DNA of 64,000 bases from UBA11051 sp964390495. Its GTDB lineage: Bacteria; Armatimonadota; Zipacnadia; Zipacnadales; UBA11051. Of this stretch, positions 28,344-37,779 are shown piece by piece (positions within the stretch are counted from its first letter, which is position 1; each line of letters starts with the position of its first letter). The DNA is taken from contig CAYMIN010000009.1 of NCBI GenBank assembly GCA_964390495.1, positions 62,001 to 126,000 of the forward strand. Direction: 5' to 3'. The notes below the pieces were generated by a model. It searched no databases and was not told where the DNA came from. It saw nothing but the letters and a program-made list of their open reading frames with translations. The translations under genes and the position numbers were made by a program.

Positions 28344-30254
28344 ATGATCGAGCCAGATGTAGTAGCGACGACGTCACTAGTGAGCGTGCTACTGATGGTA
28401 ACGCTGTTGCTGGCGGTACCGGCGCTTGGGCAGGAGCCGGAGAAGTTCACGGATCACGGAGTCGCGGCGGACGTATCCCGCTCGCGAGGTGCTGCCGCGA
28501 CGGTGGACGGCGAGGGGCGCAGAGTTGTGCTCATCTGGCTCTCAGACCATCGCGCCTGTACTTCCATGCTGGTCATAGACGCGGCAACGGGCGAGACCCA
28601 GCAGGTCCCCGTAGAGCGCAAGAGCGCCGATTCGCCCTTCGCGGTGTTGCTGTCGACCCGCAATCGGTGGTACTCGCAGTTCGCCGACCGCTTCTACGAG
28701 TTCGATCCGGCGACTCTGAGCTTCAGCTTCGTAGGTGATACGCCGGCACGCTGCGCGATGTCCATGACCGAAGACGCCTCCGGCACCATCTGGGCGGCGC
28801 TGTACCCCGGCTCTCACCTGGTCAGCTTCGATCCTGACACTCGCGAGCTGGTGAGCCATGGCGCCCTCAATGAGGAGACCTGGCCGCAATATCCCAGCTT
28901 CCTGGCCACTGACGATCAGGGCTGGGTGTACACCGGCATCGGCAATACTCTCTGTCAAGTAGCCGGCTTTAACACTGCGACCGCTGAAGTGCGCCATTAT
29001 GTGGACGAGCAGAGCCGCGTGCAGGGCTGCGGGCAGGTGTTCCGAGCCACTGACGGCAAGGTCTATGGCCGCGGCCCCGGCTGGGGTTGGCACGTCCTGG
29101 CCGGCGGTGAGGCTACGCCAGTTGATGAGCCGTCAGTGAAGCCGGCACGGGGCAAGACCGGCTCCCAGCAGTCCGTCTTCCGCAATTTCCCCGACGGCAG
29201 CCGCATCGCCGAATTGGATGTGCCGGAGCGACTGCTGCGGGTCCAGGAGGCCGACGGTACCGTCCGCGAGTTGACCTTTGATTACGAGTCCGAGGGCTCG
29301 GGCATTCAATCCATCGTCCAGGGCCCCGATGGCGCCATCTACGGCTCAACCGGGCATCCTCTGCGAGTGTACCGGCTCGACCCGCTCACCGGCACCTGCA
29401 CGCATCACGGCTTGGGGGCGGAAATGGGGCATCTCAACGCAATGACGGTACAGCGCGACCTGCTCTTCGGGGCCATGTACGGTGGCGGCATACTGTACCA
29501 GTATGACGTGACGCGGCCCTGGGCCCCGCAAGACCAACAGGACCCCAACCCCCGCCGGCTGGGCGGGTCCGCCCCACACATTACCCGGCCCCATGCGCTG
29601 CTGGCCCATCCTGACGGCCGGCACCTCATCATGACCGGAACGCCGGCGTATGGCTGCACCGGCGGCGGCATGTTCATCTATGACCTGGAGGCGGGCAATG
29701 GCGAGGTCTTGTCCCACGAGCAGCTCTTGCAAGACCACAGCACCTTCTGTCTCGTGGCGCTGCCTGACGGAAACCTAGTTGGTGGAACCACCATCGCTCC
29801 CGGGACCGGAGGCCAGGCCCAGGCCACCGAGGCGGAGCTGTACCTCTTCGACTGGGCCAGCCGCCAGGTGGTGTGGCGGAAGGCGCTGTTCCCCGGCAGG
29901 AGCGCGATCACTGACCTCCTGGTAGCACCGGACGGTCTGGTTTACGGCATCGCCGTCGACTCGACCTTTTTCGTCTTCGACCCCAACGCCCGCAGCCTCG
30001 TCCACCAGGAGTCGCTGTCCGCTTATGGACCGCCCGCCGGCTCTCAGGGGCCGCGGATTATGGCCCTCGGCCCTGACGGGTTGATCTATGTTCTGTTCAG
30101 CAAGGCAGTGCTCACGATCCAGCCCGGAAGCTTCCAGCACCGCAAGCTCGACGACAGCCCGGTGTCCATTGGGGCCGGCATCGTGCTGCATCAGGGCCGC
30201 ATCTACTTCGGCAGCGGGTCGCACATCTGGAGCTACGCGATTCCGGGGCTGTAG
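28344..30254 (+). CDS. Secreted beta-propeller protein (NHL/Virginiamycin B lyase-like repeats)
   Basis: About 636 residues from ATG 28344, chosen because AGGAGG lies nine bases upstream; the frame opens at 28314. A signal peptide (LVSVLLMVTLLLAVPALG) is followed by repeated beta-blade motifs of the type G-x-x-Y-G-x-x-x and F-D-P-x-T, for example VSFDPDTRELVSHG, GPDGAIYGSTGHPLRVYRLD and APDGLVYGIAVDSTFFVFD. About seven to ten blades can be counted by eye, perhaps a double propeller. No catalytic motif is recognisable. Proteins of this style act as extracellular binding scaffolds or lyases. It is only 45 bp upstream of the hydratase subunit genes on the same strand and may be cotranscribed. 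Confidence 0.75.
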   Translation: MIEPDVVATTSLVSVLLMVTLLLAVPALGQEPEKFTDHGVAADVSRSRGAAATVDGEGRRVVLIWLSDHRACTSMLVIDAATGETQQVPVERKSADSPFAVLLSTRNRWYSQFADRFYEFDPATLSFSFVGDTPARCAMSMTEDASGTIWAALYPGSHLVSFDPDTRELVSHGALNEETWPQYPSFLATDDQGWVYTGIGNTLCQVAGFNTATAEVRHYVDEQSRVQGCGQVFRATDGKVYGRGPGWGWHVLAGGEATPVDEPSVKPARGKTGSQQSVFRNFPDGSRIAELDVPERLLRVQEADGTVRELTFDYESEGSGIQSIVQGPDGAIYGSTGHPLRVYRLDPLTGTCTHHGLGAEMGHLNAMTVQRDLLFGAMYGGGILYQYDVTRPWAPQDQQDPNPRRLGGSAPHITRPHALLAHPDGRHLIMTGTPAYGCTGGGMFIYDLEAGNGEVLSHEQLLQDHSTFCLVALPDGNLVGGTTIAPGTGGQAQATEAELYLFDWASRQVVWRKALFPGRSAITDLLVAPDGLVYGIAVDSTFFVFDPNARSLVHQESLSAYGPPAGSQGPRIMALGPDGLIYVLFSKAVLTIQPGSFQHRKLDDSPVSIGAGIVLHQGRIYFGSGSHIWSYAIPGL

Positions 30255-30299
30255 CCGCGCTGAAGCAAGCAGAAAGTGCACTGCGAGAGGAGCGGGTGC

Positions 30300-31202
30300 A
30301 TGATCCGCCGCGAAACCATTGTCTCCACTATGTACCAGGCCACCTGCCTGGCGGCGACGAAGCTGCCGCCTGATGTCGAAGCGGCACTGGTGGCAGCCCT
30401 GGAGGAGGAGACTGAGCCATTGGCCCGCCGGCATCTGCAGGTGAGCCTGCAAAATGCCCGCGAAAACGGCGACGCCGCGGCCCTGGTCTGCGCGGACACC
30501 GGCTTCCCGCTCTTCTTCGTTACGGCGGGAAGCCGCACACAGCTTGAGGGAGGCTTCGGCGTACTCTGGGAAGCCGCCGGCGAGGCCACCGCCAGGGCGA
30601 CGGCGGACAGCTTCCTGCGTCCGACCATGGTCAACCCGCTGACCCGCGACAATCCCGGCGATAACGTCGGCCCGGGGATGCCCAAAGTGGAACTGCGCTT
30701 CGTAGGCGATAGTGATGGGCTTGACATCATCGCCGCGCCCAAGGGCGGTGGCAGCGAGATCTTCGGCACCTTCTACCGCATGATGTATCCCTCCGATGGT
30801 GAGGCGGGAATCCTCAAATTCGCCATAGACGCGATCCGTGATGGCTGCTATGCGGGGAAAGTCTGCCCGCCGGCCATTGTCGGCGTCGGTATCGGCGGCA
30901 CGGCGGACCAGTGCATGAAATTGGCCAAGGCGGCGGCGCTACTGCGGCCGGTTCGCCGACCCCATCCCGACCCGCGCGTGGCGGCAATCGAGGCGAAGCT
31001 CTATGTCGCGGCGCGCCACCTGGGCATAGGGCCGATGGGCGTCGCCGGAATCAACGCAGTGCTGGCCGTACACGTGGAGACGGCCATGACGCACACAGCG
31101 GCGCTGCCGGTGGCAGTGAACGCACAGTGCCTGGTCGGGCGCCGCTGGCAGGCCACGATCTCAAGCGACGGACAAGTAAGCTATACGGGGGAGCTACCGT
31201 GA
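30300..31202 (+). CDS. Class I fumarase/tartrate dehydratase alpha subunit
   Basis: 300 residues, the length of TtdA and of N-terminal halves of class I fumarases. The three [4Fe-4S] ligands are visible and correctly spaced: C64 in VCADTGFP, C189 in KVCPPAIVGVGIGG, and C277 in NAQCLVG. The catalytic region KGGGSE is at about 148-153. The enzyme reversibly hydrates or dehydrates a C4 or related hydroxy-dicarboxylate (fumarate/malate, tartrate/oxaloacetate or mesaconate/citramalate); which one cannot be decided. ATG 30300 follows GAGAGGAG. Its stop overlaps the GTG start of the beta subunit, so the pair is translationally coupled. Confidence 0.9.
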   Translation: MIRRETIVSTMYQATCLAATKLPPDVEAALVAALEEETEPLARRHLQVSLQNARENGDAAALVCADTGFPLFFVTAGSRTQLEGGFGVLWEAAGEATARATADSFLRPTMVNPLTRDNPGDNVGPGMPKVELRFVGDSDGLDIIAAPKGGGSEIFGTFYRMMYPSDGEAGILKFAIDAIRDGCYAGKVCPPAIVGVGIGGTADQCMKLAKAAALLRPVRRPHPDPRVAAIEAKLYVAARHLGIGPMGVAGINAVLAVHVETAMTHTAALPVAVNAQCLVGRRWQATISSDGQVSYTGELP

Positions 31203-31834
31203 ACGATACCGTCCGCCATCTCCAGTTGCCGCTGTCGGAGGCCGTAGCGCGGGAACTCGAACTCGGACAAATCGTCACCGTCAGTGGCTTGTTGTTCACC
31301 GGCCGCAGCCGCTTTCACATCCGCGCCATCGAAAACGACCTGCTGCCTCCGCTCGATTTTCGTGAAGTCAATTGCTTCTTCCACGTCGGCCCGGTAATGC
31401 GACAGGTCGAGGGCACCTGGGAGATCGTCAGCATCGAGCCTACCTCCAGCATCCGCTTCGAGCGCTACGGCGGCGCTGTGGTCAGGAAGCTGGGGCTCCG
31501 GACGCTGATCGGCAAGACCACGATGGGTACCGGCACCGCCCAGGCCCTTCGCGACGTGGGCGCGGTGCATCTCACCAAGATCGGCGTCTGCGGCAATTTG
31601 CTGCGGAGCCAAGTGCGGCAGGTGGTAGCGGTACATTTCCTCGAAGAGCTGGGTAAGACCGAGGCGACCTGGGTTTTCGAGGTGGATCACTTCGGCCCGT
31701 TTTTTGTGGACATGGATGCTGCCGGCCGCAACTACTTCGAGACTCTCGATACCCACGGGCGCGGGCACCTGGCAGAGGTATATGAACAACTCGGCATTCC
31801 TCCGGACTTCACATACACGGAGGTGAATCCGTGA
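31199..31834 (+). CDS. Class I fumarase/tartrate dehydratase beta subunit
   Basis: 211 residues from GTG 31199, which overlaps the alpha subunit stop as GTGA. The frame is open further upstream to 30911, but that part is only the shadow of the alpha gene. The swivelling beta domain is shown by VTVSGLLFTGRSRFHIRAI, the PTSSIRFERY segment near residue 90 and RTLIGKTTMGTGTAQAL (family: IGKG). With the alpha subunit it makes the heteromeric iron-sulfur hydratase. Its own stop overlaps the GTG start of the AtuA-like gene, so three genes are chained by four-base overlaps. Confidence 0.9.
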   Translation: MNDTVRHLQLPLSEAVARELELGQIVTVSGLLFTGRSRFHIRAIENDLLPPLDFREVNCFFHVGPVMRQVEGTWEIVSIEPTSSIRFERYGGAVVRKLGLRTLIGKTTMGTGTAQALRDVGAVHLTKIGVCGNLLRSQVRQVVAVHFLEELGKTEATWVFEVDHFGPFFVDMDAAGRNYFETLDTHGRGHLAEVYEQLGIPPDFTYTEVNP

Positions 31835-33207
31835 GCGCGGTTGAGAGCCGGCAACTACGGATGGTCGCACTGTGCGGGCTGCTAGGATACGGCTATCCGT
31901 TGGAAAGCCTGGAGCGTGCTCTCGCCCTGCGTCCGGACCTGCTCGGGGTTGACGCCGGCTCCACCGACCCGGGGCCGTACTACCTCGGGGCCGGCGAGAG
32001 TTTCGTCAGCGCTGCTCAGGTCGCACGCGACCTGGAGCCGGCCTTATGCGCGGCCATCGCGAGGCAGATCCCCCTGATTGTCGGCACCGCCGGTGGCTCC
32101 GGGGCCAAGCCGCACCTCGAGCGCTGTCTGGAAACGGTGCGGGCGATCGCCGAGCGCAACCGACTTCACTTCCGCCTGGCCGTGATTCCGGCGGATGTGC
32201 CGGTCGCAACCGTGCTTGAGGCCCTGCGGGAGGGACGGCTTGCTCCGCATGGCCATTCCCAACCGCTCACCGAGGACTATATTCGGGCCTGCAGTCACCT
32301 CGTCGCCCAAATGGGCACCGCGCCGATTATTCGGGCCCTTGACGGCGGCGCTCAGGTGGTCATCGCCGGGCGCTGCTGCGATGCGGCCATCTTCGCCGCC
32401 GAGCCGATCCGCCGTGGCTTTGATCCCGGCCTCGCCCTCCACCTCGGCAAGATCATGGAATGCGGCACACTCTGTGCCAGGCCCGCAGGGGCTAATGATG
32501 TGCTGATCGGGACGATCGGGACGGACTATTTCGAGGTGGTGCCGGCCAATCCCGAGCGCATATGCACGCCCGAGTCGGTGGCGGCCCACTCGCTGTACGA
32601 GCAGCCTGATCCGAATTGCTTCTATGAACCCGAAGGCAAGGTGGAGCTCAGCAATTGTCTCTTTGAAGCTGTGGGTAAGCGCGCGGTGAAGGTGAGCGGC
32701 ACGCGCCTGATACCACCCGCCCGAGAGGCCGTGAAGCTGGAGGGTGCCCGTTGTGTGGGCTATCGTTCCATTACTATTGCCGGCGTCCGCGACCCGGCTA
32801 CCATCGAGCGGCTGCACGACCTAGAGCGTTCAGTAAGTGCGACGGTGACGCAGGCCCTTGGCGACGTGGTTGCGCCCGATCAGATCAGCCTGCGGTTTTT
32901 GCGATACGGCCTCGAGGGCGTGACCGGTCCGCTGGAAGGCCGGCCGGCGCCGCTGCCGCGCGAGGTGGGCCTGGTCATTGACGCAGTCGCCCCTTCCCAG
33001 GACCTGGCCGATCGCGTGTTGAAGCTGGCCCGCTCAACGGCCTTGCACCAGCATTACGAGGGCCGCAAAACTACCGCCGGCAACCTCGCTCTTCCGTTCT
33101 CTCCGTCCGATTTCAGTGGCGGGCCAGTCTATGAGTTCGCCGTCTATCATCTCATGCAAAACCCGGACCTGAGCGCCCTGTTTCCGGTCGAGTTCCAGGA
33201 GGTCTGA
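31831..33207 (+). CDS. AtuA-like (DUF1446, acyclic terpene utilisation) family protein
   Basis: 458 residues starting at GTG 31831, overlapping the preceding stop by four bases. The N-terminal part has the DUF1446 hallmarks: LLGVDAGSTDPGPYYLGAG, LIVGTAGGSGAKPHLE, and further on VIAGRCCDAAIFA and GKIMECGTLCARPAG. AtuA belongs to the Pseudomonas terpene-utilisation cluster, where its biochemical role is not settled; homologues are common beside hydratases and CoA-transfer genes. The protein is cytoplasmic with no signal. Coupling to a class I hydratase and a DUF4387 gene suggests a joint role in hydroxy-acid metabolism. Confidence 0.9.
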   Translation: MSAVESRQLRMVALCGLLGYGYPLESLERALALRPDLLGVDAGSTDPGPYYLGAGESFVSAAQVARDLEPALCAAIARQIPLIVGTAGGSGAKPHLERCLETVRAIAERNRLHFRLAVIPADVPVATVLEALREGRLAPHGHSQPLTEDYIRACSHLVAQMGTAPIIRALDGGAQVVIAGRCCDAAIFAAEPIRRGFDPGLALHLGKIMECGTLCARPAGANDVLIGTIGTDYFEVVPANPERICTPESVAAHSLYEQPDPNCFYEPEGKVELSNCLFEAVGKRAVKVSGTRLIPPAREAVKLEGARCVGYRSITIAGVRDPATIERLHDLERSVSATVTQALGDVVAPDQISLRFLRYGLEGVTGPLEGRPAPLPREVGLVIDAVAPSQDLADRVLKLARSTALHQHYEGRKTTAGNLALPFSPSDFSGGPVYEFAVYHLMQNPDLSALFPVEFQEV

Positions 33208-33515
33208 TGATGCGCCTCTACGATTGCGCCACCGTGATCCGCAGTAAAAACGCCGGCCCGTTCACACTGACCATTGACTTGGTGCTGCCCGATGTTGCCA
33301 CTTTCCGGCGGGTTGCGGAGGCGCCCGGTTTGCTGCCATCGAGGATTGCCGCGCTTTATCGTGTGCCGCCAGACCGCGTGCGGGTGATCCCCTTCGAGCC
33401 GGTCCTGACGATCAAGGTGACCCTGCCGCGGCCCGGTGCTAGCTCGGGAGCCCCAGGCGACCGCGACGTGTACGGCTGCCAACAGCATTTCCCTCTGGCC
33501 GACGTAGAGGTCTGA
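33207..33515 (+). CDS. DUF4387 domain protein
   Basis: 102 residues. The full domain signature is visible: VIRSKNAGPFTLTIDLVLPD at the start and PGDRDVYGCQQHFPLADVEV at the end (written here as two separate stretches of at most twenty residues). DUF4387 is almost always adjacent to AtuA/DUF1446 proteins and may act as a small subunit of the same enzyme; in some proteins the two are fused. The ATG overlaps the AtuA stop (TGATG). A GGAGG lies in the last codons of the AtuA gene, six bases before it. No function has been established that I know of. Confidence 0.9.
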   Translation: MMRLYDCATVIRSKNAGPFTLTIDLVLPDVATFRRVAEAPGLLPSRIAALYRVPPDRVRVIPFEPVLTIKVTLPRPGASSGAPGDRDVYGCQQHFPLADVEV

Positions 33516-33553
33516 TAGTTCTTTTTCCGCCGCGAATACCACAGAGTGTCGCT

Positions 33554-36500
33554 TTATTCCCCGCCCACGATCTTCAGCCGGCTGGCCGGGCCGCGTACAT
33601 CGTAAAGGCTTACCGCCCGCACCTCCAGCACGTTCTCGCCGCCGTGCACTTGCCACGTGAAGTCACCGCTGTGTTTCGTTGCACTCGGGCCTTTGTCCGT
33701 GATCACTTCATAGTGGCTGAAATAGGACATATTGTGCGACAGCATCACCCGCACGGCCCCGTTGCCGAGATACTGCGGCCGGATGAAGCATTCGTTAACT
33801 CCCCAATACATGTCATCCCAACGGTCGGTGTTGTAACTGAACTCGGGGAAGAAGCGCACTCGCGGGTCCTGGTACCACAGCCGCCCGTCCCAGCGGAAGG
33901 TATGCACTCCGTCCCAGGTCGGGTACGGAGCCGGCGCGTCCATGAAGTTGTTGCGCAGCCAGATACCGTAAGCCTCATAGCCTTTGGGACAGTCTCGCGC
34001 GCCTTCAGGCACAGCCGTCTCTCCCCTATGAAGCTGGGCGGCATAGGCCTGGCATGGAACCAGGGATATTCTCTGGTATAGCGCTTCATCGAACTGCGCG
34101 CCCCGAATCTCTCGGGTGTTCATCGGCACCCCGTCGTCGCGGAGGTAGCACACATTGCCGGTCGGATCAATCAGTACCCACTTATCGTGCTCGTTCGACC
34201 ACACCTCCGGGAAGCAGTGCCCGCCCGAGGGCGGGAACATGCGCGTCATCAGCAGCGGCCTGGCCGTGTACCCCAGCGCCTGGCAACAGCCGACGAAGGC
34301 GTGAGAGTACTGGTGACAATGGCGCCCGCCATGCCTCTCCAGGTGCCCGTGGCCGCGCCTGATCATGTCAAGTTCCCACACCGCATTGTTGGGCAGCCAG
34401 TGGGTGGTGCGCTTGTCAATGCCGTACTTTTTCTGCTGCTCATCACTGCGCAGAGGCGGCTGGCGCAGGTAGTTGTGAACCCACGTGGACAGCAGCAGCA
34501 GCTTCTCCAGTTCACTTTGGCCCTCTTGCACCACCTCATCCAGGTCGTACCATTCCCGCAGTCTCTGCAGCATTTCATTATCGTAGGAGTTATAGCGCGG
34601 CGGATAGCTGCTGAGGCGCAAAGGCGGATTCTCCAGGGCCTCGACCTGCAGCGCGTCTTCCCCCGTAACCACGCGCTGTTGCCCCTCAACCCGGACCTCA
34701 ACGGAGTGTAAGACCGGTGTGACCAGCCGCGAGTCAGTACTCAGCACCGCCCGCCACTGCATGTAGCGGAAGCCTGCTCCGGGAACCTGGACGCTCATCG
34801 CATCGCCTGTGCGCGGCGAACTCCAATCGGTCCAGGAAGCCTCGTCCGGTATCAGATCAGCGCCGAAGCGGACCTGTGTCATCACTTTCGTGCCGGCCGG
34901 CACGTCCGCCTGGGGTGTAATGCTGATGGTGAGGTCCTGCACCTCTCTGGTCAGGCCATTGTCGCTTTCCGGGCCAAGCGCGAGCGGCGGCGACCAGACC
35001 AAACCCTGCTCGTGATAGCGCTGCAGCCAGAAGCGTATCAGGTACTCACCGTTGTCATTGGCATTCTCACCCAACCGATTGTAGTCCCAGGTCTTGCCGC
35101 CATCCGTGCTGCGGGCGCTGCGATTGGGTTCCAGCGAGTTTTCGTAGCCAAAGCGCCAGTCCCCGCCGGCAGTGGTATGGATGACCACTTCATTTAGGCC
35201 CGATTTCAGTAGATGCCTGGGGAACTCCACCAGCCGCCAATCGTCGCTGCGATTGCGCCACTCAAGGTCGGGCGGGATCGGCTCAAGCTCGGTGCCATTG
35301 ATCGAGACCAGCAGAGGTTCCGGATGCCCCTCTTCGACATATAGGTAGCCTCCCTTGCGCGGCGAGTGCGCCCATAGCTCGTAGAAAAACATCAGGTAGG
35401 CCTTCTCAGTCTCGGGGTCCGTCAGCACCAGGTCTTTCTTTATCCATATCGTGTCAGTGACTTGCTCGCCTATATAGTAACCGGCCTCGAGGGCGTCAGA
35501 CGGCTCGAACACGGAGCGGTCAATGTTGAGCTGGGCGTTTCCGTCCTCATCCTTGACCAACTCTCCGCGCCTGAGCCGGGCACCACCGGCTGCCTCATCC
35601 ATCTCGATATGGCTGTCGCGCAGGCAGTCGCGAAGGTCTTCATCCGCGAGCACGCGAGAGAACGCCAGCTCCTGCCAGCGCCCCTCTGTGGCCGGTTTCT
35701 CAGCGCAGCTCACCGATTTGCGCACGGACGGCTGCGGGCCGGAGCGCTGGCCCCGGTGCAGGATGCGCCACTGCACATACGGCAGACGTACCGGAGCAAT
35801 AATCGCCTCGGAGCCGGCCAGTTGCACCGTATGCCACGGCGTCCACAAGCTGGTCTGCGAACCGGCTGCCCCATCCTGCGGCTCCGGTGTAGCGCCGAAC
35901 CGCAGCTGGACAATATCACCATCTGCCCCATCGGCAAGCCGTGCCCTGAGGCTCTCCACCAAACGTCCTTGCTCCCCTCGTGTCAGGTCCTCGACGGCCG
36001 AGGTCGTCACCGGCCTTGCGGGTGCCTCGGTCTCGTCCGCTACCGGCGCAAGCGCAACCGGCTTGCCGCTGGTATCAAAGAGCCGAAGCGCGTACTGCCC
36101 CACCAGGCTGAAGTTGTACCCGAGATTGCGCGAGTACCAGCTCTTGCCCCGATCGTTGGATTTGGCGCTGCCTTGCGGGTGCTCGGCGTACTCAATGCCC
36201 AGAGCCCAGGTATCGGTGGAGCGATTGTCCGAGCGAAATACAACCTCATTGACGCCCTCCACGAAGTACTCCCGAGGCACCCGGCACTCATGCCACATGA
36301 AGCGCCCATGCCCTTCGCCCGATGCGTAAGACATGGCATTGCCATTGATGACGATCTGGAGTGACACCTCATTTTCGTGGTACTGGTAGGCCCAGAAGGC
36401 CAGTACTAGGTCGGTGTCCGGTGCTGCCATCTGGAAACGGTGCCGCGCCCACCCGAAATGAGCGATATCTTCAGCGATGGTGGGGTACGCTTTGGGCACT

Positions 36501-36592
36501 TCGGCACCGGCGGCACACACCAGCACCACGAGTGACACCAATGCGCAGGAAACACCCACAAGCACCGGCGAGCAGTGATTACAGTACTCCAT
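33554..36592 (-). CDS. Secreted transglutaminase-like protein with internal duplication
   Basis: 1012 residues with a signal peptide (LVSLVVLVCAAGA, cleavage near residue 30). The C-terminal third has a transglutaminase-like thiol fold with triad C759 (HCHQYSHAF), H792 (GHCFPEVWS) and D809 (WVLIDPTGN). The N-terminal two thirds consist of two copies of a unit of about 250 residues, at 45-300 and 375-640. Each copy contains an S-x-D-x-G-K-[ST]-W element and a W-R-x-x-L strand pair. The unit resembles an exo-sialidase or FN3-like surface domain. Function may be extracellular peptidase or amidase activity. ATG 36592 follows GGGAGAGG. Convergent with the DUF4387 gene, 38 bp away. Confidence 0.75.
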   Translation of the reverse strand: MEYCNHCSPVLVGVSCALVSLVVLVCAAGAEVPKAYPTIAEDIAHFGWARHRFQMAAPDTDLVLAFWAYQYHENEVSLQIVINGNAMSYASGEGHGRFMWHECRVPREYFVEGVNEVVFRSDNRSTDTWALGIEYAEHPQGSAKSNDRGKSWYSRNLGYNFSLVGQYALRLFDTSGKPVALAPVADETEAPARPVTTSAVEDLTRGEQGRLVESLRARLADGADGDIVQLRFGATPEPQDGAAGSQTSLWTPWHTVQLAGSEAIIAPVRLPYVQWRILHRGQRSGPQPSVRKSVSCAEKPATEGRWQELAFSRVLADEDLRDCLRDSHIEMDEAAGGARLRRGELVKDEDGNAQLNIDRSVFEPSDALEAGYYIGEQVTDTIWIKKDLVLTDPETEKAYLMFFYELWAHSPRKGGYLYVEEGHPEPLLVSINGTELEPIPPDLEWRNRSDDWRLVEFPRHLLKSGLNEVVIHTTAGGDWRFGYENSLEPNRSARSTDGGKTWDYNRLGENANDNGEYLIRFWLQRYHEQGLVWSPPLALGPESDNGLTREVQDLTISITPQADVPAGTKVMTQVRFGADLIPDEASWTDWSSPRTGDAMSVQVPGAGFRYMQWRAVLSTDSRLVTPVLHSVEVRVEGQQRVVTGEDALQVEALENPPLRLSSYPPRYNSYDNEMLQRLREWYDLDEVVQEGQSELEKLLLLSTWVHNYLRQPPLRSDEQQKKYGIDKRTTHWLPNNAVWELDMIRRGHGHLERHGGRHCHQYSHAFVGCCQALGYTARPLLMTRMFPPSGGHCFPEVWSNEHDKWVLIDPTGNVCYLRDDGVPMNTREIRGAQFDEALYQRISLVPCQAYAAQLHRGETAVPEGARDCPKGYEAYGIWLRNNFMDAPAPYPTWDGVHTFRWDGRLWYQDPRVRFFPEFSYNTDRWDDMYWGVNECFIRPQYLGNGAVRVMLSHNMSYFSHYEVITDKGPSATKHSGDFTWQVHGGENVLEVRAVSLYDVRGPASRLKIVGGE

Positions 36593-36672
36593 GATTGCCT
36601 CTCCCTAAGCGATAATCTGCCTGCAACTCTCAGCGCGTAAGCGCCTCGGTAGTCGGTTCATTCGTGCGGGGG

Positions 36673-36691
36673 CCGGAGACATAGTCTCCGG
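36673..36691. terminator. Perfect 8-bp inverted repeat with 3-nt loop
   Basis: CCGGAGAC, loop ATA, GTCTCCGG, in the 255-bp gap after the metallo-beta-lactamase gene (minus) and before the transglutaminase-like gene. No T tract follows on either strand, so it is either a non-canonical terminator for the small-gene cluster or an operator. Nothing else recognisable lies in this gap. Confidence 0.35.
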
Positions 36692-36847
36692 GGTCGGGAG
36701 CCCAACTCCGGCGCTCTCACGCCATGTTCTTCCCACTCAGTCCCTGCTATTCCTTCCGGGAGCATCGAGCCGCCGGCCAACAACTTGGTAGAACCCGCTC
36801 CAATTGCCGTTCGGCTACCCGGACTGCGGTTATAGTACTGCGACCGT

Positions 36848-37723
36848 TCATGGCCCCGCGAAAGCGCCGGCGATGCTTATGGTCTTGCCGACGCCCACCA
36901 GAATGAAGTTCTCGCCGTATGCTTGCCTAAATAGCTGGCGCGCCAAGTCGCCGGAGCAGTGACAGGGCGCGGCCTTCTCGACGCCCTGTGTCTGCAGCCC
37001 ACGGATGACCCTATTTATCTGCGAGGCGCTGCTCTGAGACAAGTGGAATCCTCCCACGACCAGATGGACATCCCTCCCCACCATTTGCTTGGCCCTCTTT
37101 ACTATAGTCACGACCCCCGGGTGCGCGCAGCCGGTGACAACTACCGGGCCGCGGCTCGTCTTTACCACTAGCGACTGCTCCTTGAGCGCGCCGCCCAACT
37201 CGCCGGTCGAATAAACATTAGGGCAGATTCTCAGCGATTGATCTACCTCGATTAACTCAGCTCCTGCAGTGCTAACTCCCTGCTTGACACTCTGAGGCAA
37301 CGACTTCGGCATATAGACCTTAACCTCACTATTCCGCCGCAGGAAGTCAGACAGCCCGCCAATGTGATCGTGATGGACGTGAGACAGCACGATCACATCC
37401 ACCACCTGCGGATCAACGCCCAGTTTCGCCATATTCCCCAGCAGTACCGAACCCTCACCGCCGACATCGAATATGATTGTCTGCTCCGGCCCCTGCACCA
37501 AACAGGAAAACCCCCACCTGATCTCCAGACCTTTGGTGTGGGGATTATTGTCGTAGAGTATAGTCAGCTTGAGGTCGCTCTGCTCTGTGCCGGGGTGGTT
37601 TCCAGGTGCGGCGAAAGCAGCCTGGCCCACTCCCGAACCTGTGGTGCAGCCGCCGAGAACGCAGGCCAGGCTCAGGAGTGTCAGGGCCCAACCCAACACG
37701 CTCCGGCGCTTGAGCTTCAACAC
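36848..37723 (-). CDS. Metallo-beta-lactamase-fold lipoprotein
   Basis: 291 residues. A lipoprotein signal peptide ends in LGGC, so the mature protein should be attached to the membrane surface. The HxHxDH zinc motif is SHVHHDHIGGL, a second histidine is in VVTGCAHPGVV, and a third is in GGFHL; C-terminal H is in PCHCSG. Spacing fits the subfamily annotated as dihydropterin aminobenzene phosphate synthase-like, found in methanogens and related anaerobes, but a lipoprotein form is unusual and the true substrate is unknown. It is the last gene of the minus-strand cluster, 56 bp after the ferredoxin. Confidence 0.85.
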   Translation of the reverse strand: MLKLKRRSVLGWALTLLSLACVLGGCTTGSGVGQAAFAAPGNHPGTEQSDLKLTILYDNNPHTKGLEIRWGFSCLVQGPEQTIIFDVGGEGSVLLGNMAKLGVDPQVVDVIVLSHVHHDHIGGLSDFLRRNSEVKVYMPKSLPQSVKQGVSTAGAELIEVDQSLRICPNVYSTGELGGALKEQSLVVKTSRGPVVVTGCAHPGVVTIVKRAKQMVGRDVHLVVGGFHLSQSSASQINRVIRGLQTQGVEKAAPCHCSGDLARQLFRQAYGENFILVGVGKTISIAGAFAGP

Positions 37724-37779
37724 TGCTGTTCCCCCCTAGGGGGCGTACCAGCCTGGCCCGGGCCAATTGCGGGGCAAAC

